This document shows, one piece after another, positions 59,107 to 64,000 of a DNA stretch of 64,000 bases. The stretch's first letter is position 1. Every line of letters starts with the position of its first letter. Origin of the DNA: Microbulbifer agarilyticus (lineage in GTDB: Bacteria; Pseudomonadota; Gammaproteobacteria; Pseudomonadales; Cellvibrionaceae); NCBI RefSeq assembly GCF_001999945.1, contig NZ_CP019650.1:434001-498000 (forward strand). Direction: 5' to 3'. Under the pieces are notes generated by a model. The model did not search any database. It had not been told where the DNA came from and was given only the letters and a program-made list of their open reading frames with translations. The position numbers and the translations under genes were made by a program.

Positions 59107-59138
59107 TAAAAAAAAGGCCCCGAAAAAACAAGGGGGCC
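59107..59138 (-). terminator. Intrinsic terminator, minus strand, ahead of cca
   Basis: On the minus strand GGCCCC and GGGGCC pair around an 11-base loop, followed by a run of eight T. It lies about 170 bp upstream of the cca start codon, with no minus-strand protein gene directly before it, so it must end either a small RNA or the cca leader. Confidence 0.8.
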
Positions 59139-59306
59139 CAGGGTCTTAGGGTATTCGTGAAGAGAGAATCCCAACAAGCTCGTGTGCGCTGAAGAGGCTT
59201 GCAAGCCGCCTAATAACAACCATTTCGTGACAGTTTGGTACAAAAGGCTGCAGGTTCAGGCTAGATAGCGCGTGCTTTGTCGACATAATGCGTCGAGGTC
59301 AACATG
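59108..59306 (-). ncRNA. Candidate small RNA or attenuated cca leader (~200 nt)
   Basis: A strong minus-strand promoter (59313-59340) and a strong terminator (59107-59138) delimit a transcript of about 199 nt. No open frame of interest lies inside, and there are internal stems (CGAC...GTCG; GGCTTGCAAGCC palindrome). It resembles no small RNA I can name; the length is similar to 6S RNA but the usual neighbour of 6S is absent. Alternatively it is the cca leader with a regulated terminator. Confidence 0.5.
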
Positions 59307-59312
59307 CTGCCC

Positions 59313-59340
59313 ATTTTATTTAACCTGTCTTAACTGTCAA
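59313..59340 (-). promoter_or_regulatory. Sigma-70 promoter of the candidate small RNA
   Basis: On the minus strand -35 TTGACA (59335-59340) and -10 TAAAAT (59313-59318) are 16 bp apart, predicting a start near 59306. The -35 is a perfect match and the -10 differs from TATAAT at one position. It lies between cca and the divergent HTH/receiver gene. Confidence 0.65.
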
Positions 59341-59480
59341 CCGTGGCTTTCAAACTTTAATTGAGGGAAATGTCGGTTGGTTCGTTAAACATATATAGGC
59401 ATAGAATTAACGCCTGTTTTTTTGGTTTAATTCAGCACAATTAATAACAAGATGCGCGATTCGTGGGGGAAAGTAATAAA

Positions 59481-60044
59481 ATGAGCGAAGTGCATGTACT
59501 TACGACCGGGGAAGCTGCCCGGTATTGCGGGGTTAATTTCCGAACCGTAATCCGCTGGATTGAGCGAGGACAGCTCAAGGCGTACAAACTCCCGGGCCGC
59601 GGTGACCACCGTATCTGCGTGGAAGACTTTGTGAGCTTCCTGCGCGACAACGCCATGCCGGTCCCTGCGGAACTGGGTGCCGCGACGCGCAAAGTGCTGC
59701 TGGTGTCCGATTCCCCGGAGATGATTGCGGGACGTCAGTTACTGCAACAGGCAGGCTGCGACGTAGATCTGGCGAGCGATTCGTTTAGCGCTGGCGCCAT
59801 GCTGGCCAGCGGCAAGCCGGCAATGCTGGTGCTGGATAGCAACCTTGAAGGAGTAAACGGCTTTCAGGTATTGGATATGCTGCGTTCACGCAGCGAGTTT
59901 TCGTCTCTGAGTGTGGTGCTGGTTGCGCCGCAAGACGAAGACAATCAGCAGCGCTGGTTGGATGCCGGTGCCGATGCGGTGGTTGCGGCCGGTTGCGACC
60001 GCGCGGAGCTGGTAGGGCGCATCAACTTGCTGCTGGACGCCTGA
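59481..60044 (+). CDS. Helix-turn-helix (excisionase-type) protein with degenerate receiver domain
   Basis: A 187-residue protein: residues 5-57 are a MerR/excisionase-type HTH (LTTGEAARYCGVNFRTVIRWIERGQLKAYKLPGRGDHRI), followed by a receiver-like domain (70-187). Asp119 in MLVLDSNLEGVNGF sits where phosphorylation occurs, but the acidic pair is reduced to one (VSDSP), the switch Thr is Ala149 (VLVAPQ) and the conserved Lys is replaced (VVAAGC). A phosphorylation-independent switch is likely. The ATG at 59481 follows GGGGGAAAG. No histidine kinase is adjacent. Confidence 0.82.
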   Translation: MSEVHVLTTGEAARYCGVNFRTVIRWIERGQLKAYKLPGRGDHRICVEDFVSFLRDNAMPVPAELGAATRKVLLVSDSPEMIAGRQLLQQAGCDVDLASDSFSAGAMLASGKPAMLVLDSNLEGVNGFQVLDMLRSRSEFSSLSVVLVAPQDEDNQQRWLDAGADAVVAAGCDRAELVGRINLLLDA

Positions 60045-60056
60045 TCTACCTGTCTG

Positions 60057-60090
60057 GGTGCCTCGCCGATATCAAATCGGCTTTGGCACC
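60057..60090. other. Hairpin between convergent genes
   Basis: GGTGCC + GCCGAT pair with ATCGGC + GGCACC around a 5-base loop, spanning the end of the gap and the last codons of the spoVR gene. No T-run follows on either strand, so it is a structural rather than a canonical terminator, perhaps limiting read-through. Confidence 0.5.
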
Positions 60091-61634
60091 AGCATGGACT
60101 CTTCTATTTCCGATCGGTCTCTTCCCTGCTCCGGGCAATGATAACTCGCGGTGATTTCATCGCCGTTGAGGCTATGCAGATGCACGTCGAATCCCCACAG
60201 GCGATGCAAATGCTTGAGCACCTCGAGCGTGTCTTTACCCAGAGGCCGGCGCTGATGCTGGGTGTGGTGTAGGGTGATGGAGCGGTCGCCGCGGGTGTCG
60301 ACGGAGTACACCTGAATGTTTGGCTCGCGATTACCCAGATTGTATTGCCCGGCAAGTTTCGCTCTCAGATCCCGATAGCCGTCCTCATTGTGGATGGCTC
60401 CCACCTCAATTTCCTTTTCGCGATCGTCATCGCAAATACAGAACAACTTCATGTCCCGCATCACCTTGGGTGACAGGAACTGCAGGATAAAACTTTCGTC
60501 CTTGAAGTCGCGCATCGCGAATTGCAGGGTTTCTTTCCAGTTGCTACCGGCGATGTCTGGGAACCAGGCGCGATCTTCGGCAGTGGGATTTTCACAGATG
60601 CGGCGCAGGTCGGTAAAAATACTGAAGCCCAGTGCGTAGGGATTGATACCGTTGTAGTAGGGGCTGTCGTAGGGTGGCTGATAGATCACACTGGTGTGGC
60701 TACTGAGGAACTCCATCATAAAGCCATCAGTGACTTTACCTTTGGCATGCAGTGCGTTCAGTAGCGTGTAGTGCCAGAAGGTTGCCCAGCCTTCATTCAT
60801 TACCTGGGTCTGGCGCTGCGGATAAAAATACTGTGCCATTTTGCGCACAATACGTATCAGTTCTCGTTGCCAGTTTTCCAGTAACGGAGCATTTTTTTCG
60901 ATGAAATAGAGCAGGTTTTCCTGTGGTTCATCGGGGAAACGATGTACCGCTGCCTCCTCTTCACCGCTACCCAACTTCGGAATGGTGCGCCAGAGGTCAT
61001 TCAGTTGTCGCTGCCGATATTCTTCCCGCTCTTTCTGGCGACGTTCCTCTTCATGGGCGGAAATGGGATAAGGGCGCTTATAACGGTCAACGCCGTAATT
61101 CATTAGTGCGTGGCAGCTATCCAGTAGTGCCTCGACCTCATCGACGCCATAGCGTTCTTCGCAACGGGCAATATAGTTTTTTGCAAACAGCAGGTAATCA
61201 ATAATGCTGCTGGCGTCGGTCCAGGTACGGAACAGATAATTGCCTTTGAAGAAAGAGTTGTGTCCGTAGCTAGCGTGCGCGATGACCAGCGCCTGCATGG
61301 TCATGGTGTTTTCTTCCATCAGGTAGGCGATACACGGATTGGAATTAATCACAATCTCATACGCCAGCCCCATGCGTCCGCGCTGGTAGTTGTTTTCCAC
61401 ACTGATGAATTGCTTGCCGAAGGACCAGTGGTTGTAACCTACCGGCATCCCTACGGATGAATATGCATCCATCATCTGCTCGGAACTGATGACCTCAATC
61501 TGGTTGGGGTACGTGTCCAGGCCAAACTCTTTGGCCAGCAGCGCGATTTCGCGGTCGTACTCCTGAATAAGTTCGAACGTCCACTCCGAGGTCGTGGAAA
61601 TGGGCTGCTTATCGTTGAGTCCTGTATCAAGCAT
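60072..61634 (-). CDS. SpoVR-family protein (YcgB-like)
   Basis: A 520-residue cytoplasmic protein of unknown biochemical function found with YeaH and the kinase PrkA. Family-specific segments are EWTFELIQEYDREIALLAKEFGLDTYPNQIEVIS, YNHWSFGKQF, NEGWATFWHYTLLNALHAKG, PYYNGINPYALGFSIFTDLRRICENPT and FILQFLSPKVMRDMKLF. Its ATG overlaps the YeaH stop by one base (TGATG), so they are coupled. In enterobacteria these genes respond to starvation and stationary phase. Confidence 0.94.
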   Translation of the reverse strand: MLDTGLNDKQPISTTSEWTFELIQEYDREIALLAKEFGLDTYPNQIEVISSEQMMDAYSSVGMPVGYNHWSFGKQFISVENNYQRGRMGLAYEIVINSNPCIAYLMEENTMTMQALVIAHASYGHNSFFKGNYLFRTWTDASSIIDYLLFAKNYIARCEERYGVDEVEALLDSCHALMNYGVDRYKRPYPISAHEEERRQKEREEYRQRQLNDLWRTIPKLGSGEEEAAVHRFPDEPQENLLYFIEKNAPLLENWQRELIRIVRKMAQYFYPQRQTQVMNEGWATFWHYTLLNALHAKGKVTDGFMMEFLSSHTSVIYQPPYDSPYYNGINPYALGFSIFTDLRRICENPTAEDRAWFPDIAGSNWKETLQFAMRDFKDESFILQFLSPKVMRDMKLFCICDDDREKEIEVGAIHNEDGYRDLRAKLAGQYNLGNREPNIQVYSVDTRGDRSITLHHTQHQRRPLGKDTLEVLKHLHRLWGFDVHLHSLNGDEITASYHCPEQGRDRSEIEESMLVPKPI

Positions 61635-62914
61635 CAGACGGCAACCTTCTGAGTAAATAACTGGCGGAACACCGGATAGATATCGCCGACATCAATGATT
61701 TGCTCCATGGCGAAGTGTTCTGGGAACACCTCTGCCACGCTCTGGTATTCATCCCACAGGGCCTGGTGATCCCGCGGGGTAATTTCCACATAGGAGTAGT
61801 ACTGCACGTGGGGCATGATGTCGTCTATCAGAATTTTGTGGCAGGTACTGGAGTCGTCATTCCAGTTGTCGCCGTCGGAGGCTTGGGCGCCGTAAATGTT
61901 CCACTCACTGGCCGGGTAGCGCTCACGCATGATGTTACGCATCATTTTTAGCGCGCTGGATACGATGGTGCCGCCGGTTTCGCGGGAGTAGAAAAATTCC
62001 TGCTCGTCCACTTCCTTGGCGCTGGTGTGGTGACGAATAAACACGATCTCGGTGTATTCATAGCTGCGCTGCAGGAACAGGTAGAGCAGTAGGAAAAACC
62101 GCTTGGCCATATCCTTGGTGGCCTGGTTCATGGAGCCAGATACATCCATCAGGCAGAACATCACTGCCTTGGAGCTGGGGCGCGGCTGCTTTACCAGCAG
62201 GTTGTACTTGAGGTCAAAATCGTCAAGGAAAGGGATGCGACTCACGCGGCCGCGCAGGTCTTCAATTTTTGCGCGCAGCTCATCCAGTTTACGCTGGTCC
62301 CGCAGCGCCGGATCCTTTTCTTCTTCTGCCAGTAGCTCCTGTTCCAGCAGTTTAAGATTACGACGCTTACCGCCGCTCAGGGCAATACGGCGTGCATTTG
62401 CCGCGCGCATGGAGCGCACGACATTCAGTCGTCCCGGGCTACCCTCGTTACAAAAACCAGCGCGTACGACGTGAAAGGCATCGTTACCGGCAAGTTTACG
62501 CTTCACCATGTTCGGTAGCTCGAGACCTTCGAACATAAACTCGAGGAATTCGTCCTGCGAAATCTGGAAGGCGAACTCGTCCATTCCCTCGCCGCTATCG
62601 CTGGCACCACTACCGCCACTACCTTGGCCCTGCCCTTGTCCGGGACGGGGAATCCGATCACCGGTGACAAATTCCTTGTTTCCTGGCAAAACCTGCTCCA
62701 TGTGGCCACCGCGGCCATTGGAGAAAATCGGTTCATTGAGGTCGCGGGTGGGGATGCTGATCTTTTCACCTTTACCTAAATCGGTGATCGATCGGCTGTT
62801 CATGGCCTCGCCAACGGCTTTTTTGATGTGTGCCTTGTACCGCCGTAAAAAACGCTGGCGATTTACGGTGCTTTTCTTTTTGCCATTCAGGCGACGGTCG
62901 ATGATGTAGCTCAT
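61634..62914 (-). CDS. yeaH: YeaH/YhbH family (DUF444) protein
   Basis: A 426-residue member of the DUF444 family. The N-terminus [32 protein letters not shown] is typical; residues 80-115 are a Gly/Gln/Ser-rich linker ([19 protein letters not shown]). The C-terminal half contains a VWA-like fold with the MIDAS-type [17 protein letters not shown] and [13 protein letters not shown]. Usually works with PrkA, whose gene precedes it, and SpoVR. An unusual 250-bp gap with a palindrome separates it from prkA. Confidence 0.93.
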   Translation of the reverse strand: MSYIIDRRLNGKKKSTVNRQRFLRRYKAHIKKAVGEAMNSRSITDLGKGEKISIPTRDLNEPIFSNGRGGHMEQVLPGNKEFVTGDRIPRPGQGQGQGSGGSGASDSGEGMDEFAFQISQDEFLEFMFEGLELPNMVKRKLAGNDAFHVVRAGFCNEGSPGRLNVVRSMRAANARRIALSGGKRRNLKLLEQELLAEEEKDPALRDQRKLDELRAKIEDLRGRVSRIPFLDDFDLKYNLLVKQPRPSSKAVMFCLMDVSGSMNQATKDMAKRFFLLLYLFLQRSYEYTEIVFIRHHTSAKEVDEQEFFYSRETGGTIVSSALKMMRNIMRERYPASEWNIYGAQASDGDNWNDDSSTCHKILIDDIMPHVQYYSYVEITPRDHQALWDEYQSVAEVFPEHFAMEQIIDVGDIYPVFRQLFTQKVAV

Positions 62915-63016
62915 AGTACTGCCTTATATTGCTGACCCAAGCCGTTGCCAATTCGGCGATGTGCCAAGCAATCAATACCAGCTGCGCTGCTCACGGAGCT
63001 GGAAGGGTTGTCTGAA

Positions 63017-63128
63017 GGCCCTGGCACCGGTGGAGCTCCTCGAGACTGTCCGTCGGAGGGGCCCGACGGACAAGTCCCCAGGAATGGGGTCACGACGTGT
63101 CTCGGAGAGCTCCACCGGTGGCAGGGCC
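63017..63128. repeat. Nested inverted repeat between prkA and yeaH
   Basis: Arms of 29 bp (63017-63045 and 63100-63128) match in inverted form at 26 positions, including CACCGGTGGAGCTC. Inside is a second perfect 9-bp stem, GTCCGTCGG / CCGACGGAC (63048-63071), and a CCCC-GGGG stem. Together they form a three-way or cruciform structure in the prkA-yeaH gap. No T-run follows on the minus strand. Confidence 0.8.
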
Positions 63129-63164
63129 GCCACCGTCGGGCTTCAAGACACAAACCTCGATCAA

Positions 63165-64000
63165 TTACTGAGACTTGCGCACCCGCAGATACCACTCGGA
63201 GAGCAGTCGAACCTGCTTCTCGGTATAGCCGCGTTCCACCATCCGTGCGACAAAGTCGGCATGTTTCTTCTGGTCGTCCGCAGACGCCTTGGTGTTGAAT
63301 GAAATAACCGGCAGCAGGTCTTCGGTATTCGAAAACATTTTCTTCTCGATCACTGCTTTCAGTTTCTCGTAGGATCTCCAGTCTGGATTCTTGCCCTGGT
63401 TGCCCGCGCGGGCGCGCAGGACAAAATTGACGATCTCGTTGCGGAAATCTTTGGGGTTGGAAATACCCGCGGGTTTCTCGGTTTTTTCCAACTCCTCATT
63501 CAGCGCCGCGCGGTCGAGAATTTCACCAGTCTCGGGATCGCGATATTCCTGATCCTGGATCCAGAAGTCGGCGTAAGTCACATAGCGGTCGAACAGGTTC
63601 TGGCCGTATTCCGCATAGGATTCCAGATATGCCGTCTGGATTTCCTTGCCAATAAAGTCCACATAACGCGGTGCCAGGTATTCCTTGATAAAGCCCAGGT
63701 AATTTTCCTGAATCTCCGGTGGGAACTGTTCCTGCTCAATCTGCTGCTCCAGCACATACAGCAGGTGCACCGGGTTGGCGGCGACTTCTGTCGCGTCGAA
63801 GTTGAACACCTTGGACAGGATTTTGAATGCGAAGCGGGTAGAGAGGCCGTTCATGCCCTCATCCACACCGGAATTGTCGCGGTATTCTTGAATGGTCTTC
63901 GCCTTGGGGTCTGTATCTTTCAGGTTTTCGCCGTCATAGACCCGCATCTTGGAAAACACACTGGAGTTTTCTGGATTCTTGATGCGTGACAGTACTGAGA
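63165..64000 (-). CDS. prkA: PrkA-family serine protein kinase (YeaG-like), C-terminal part
   Basis: The C-terminal ~278 residues of a PrkA/YeaG AAA+-type serine kinase; the start lies beyond position 64000. The frame enters from the edge as SVLSRIKNPENSSVFSKMRV and continues YDGENLKDTDPKAKTIQEYRD, GMNGLSTRFAFKILSKVFNFD, AYLESYAEYGQNLFDRYVTYADFWIQDQEYRDPETGEILDR and GISNPKDFRNEIVNFVLRARA, ending in ERGYTEKQVRLLSEWYLRVRKSQ. It is the first gene of the prkA-yeaH-spoVR group. Confidence 0.94.
   Translation of the reverse strand, partial: SVLSRIKNPENSSVFSKMRVYDGENLKDTDPKAKTIQEYRDNSGVDEGMNGLSTRFAFKILSKVFNFDATEVAANPVHLLYVLEQQIEQEQFPPEIQENYLGFIKEYLAPRYVDFIGKEIQTAYLESYAEYGQNLFDRYVTYADFWIQDQEYRDPETGEILDRAALNEELEKTEKPAGISNPKDFRNEIVNFVLRARAGNQGKNPDWRSYEKLKAVIEKKMFSNTEDLLPVISFNTKASADDQKKHADFVARMVERGYTEKQVRLLSEWYLRVRKSQ

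Overview
The window looks like chromosome of a marine, polysaccharide-degrading gammaproteobacterium. A Microbulbifer/Cellvibrionales-type organism is my best guess. The grounds are a secreted GH50 beta-agarase, GC-rich codon use, an autotransporter and many exported hydrolases, and the housekeeping block rpoD-dnaG-yqeY-rpsU | tsaD-folB-folK, with cca and spoVR-yeaH-prkA further on, an order I remember from Pseudomonas. No rRNA operon, intact insertion sequence, integrase, prophage or CRISPR array is visible. There is one tRNA gene (CAU anticodon, probably tRNA-Ile2).

Layout. 1-24 kb is metabolic and envelope chromosome: an M1 aminopeptidase lipoprotein cut by the left edge, a secreted S15-type hydrolase, a secreted His-tailed gluzincin, a GT2 glycosyltransferase, a four-gene methyltransferase/unknown/GNAT/VOC operon, a LysR regulator divergent from a GabD-type dehydrogenase followed by an omega-amino-acid:pyruvate transaminase, a DUF4382 lipoprotein, a DUF6515-like exported protein, an MscS-family channel, a rhomboid protease convergent with a zinc-finger/TPR membrane protein, PepB and a FadR-family regulator.

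25-32 kb is an accessory region. It is visibly more AT-rich at its left end and made of single, unrelated small genes: a NapE/TorE-like remnant, phenolic acid decarboxylase (padC), an exported alpha/beta hydrolase, a glycine-zipper peptide, MmcQ/YjbR, a small K+ channel, a PnuC-like membrane protein, a peroxiredoxin-like protein, a cupin, a 57-aa DUF2061 protein and a run of overlapping mini-ORFs. The padC segment lies between two diverged ~200-bp direct repeats that both start at a terminator.

32-41 kb holds a SWIM/SNF2 helicase, an MFS transporter, and a TetR regulator divergent from a DUF2141 + sterol-desaturase pair with two near-identical 18-bp palindromes in the shared promoter. The tRNA and an autotransporter follow. 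41-49 kb is the macromolecular-synthesis block, with dgkA beside it, then tsaD and the folate genes. 49-57 kb (agarase, DJ-1/PfpI protein, two-component system, OYE reductase, phosphoribosyltransferase) looks like cargo inserted into that otherwise conserved order. 57-64 kb returns to it with a pteridine reductase, cca, a helix-turn-helix/degenerate-receiver protein and the stationary-phase triad spoVR-yeaH-prkA, which the right edge cuts.

The less ordinary signals are: a candidate ~200-nt small RNA upstream of cca with its own promoter and terminator; the paired TetR operators; two large nested palindromes (11.7 and 63.0 kb); the direct repeats around padC; a mini-ORF cluster at 31.5-32.0 kb; an M1 peptidase whose GAMEN motif reads GATEL; and a receiver domain that has lost its switch residues. 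No complete undescribed defence or biosynthetic system is evident. All product names come from reading motifs, without database searches.
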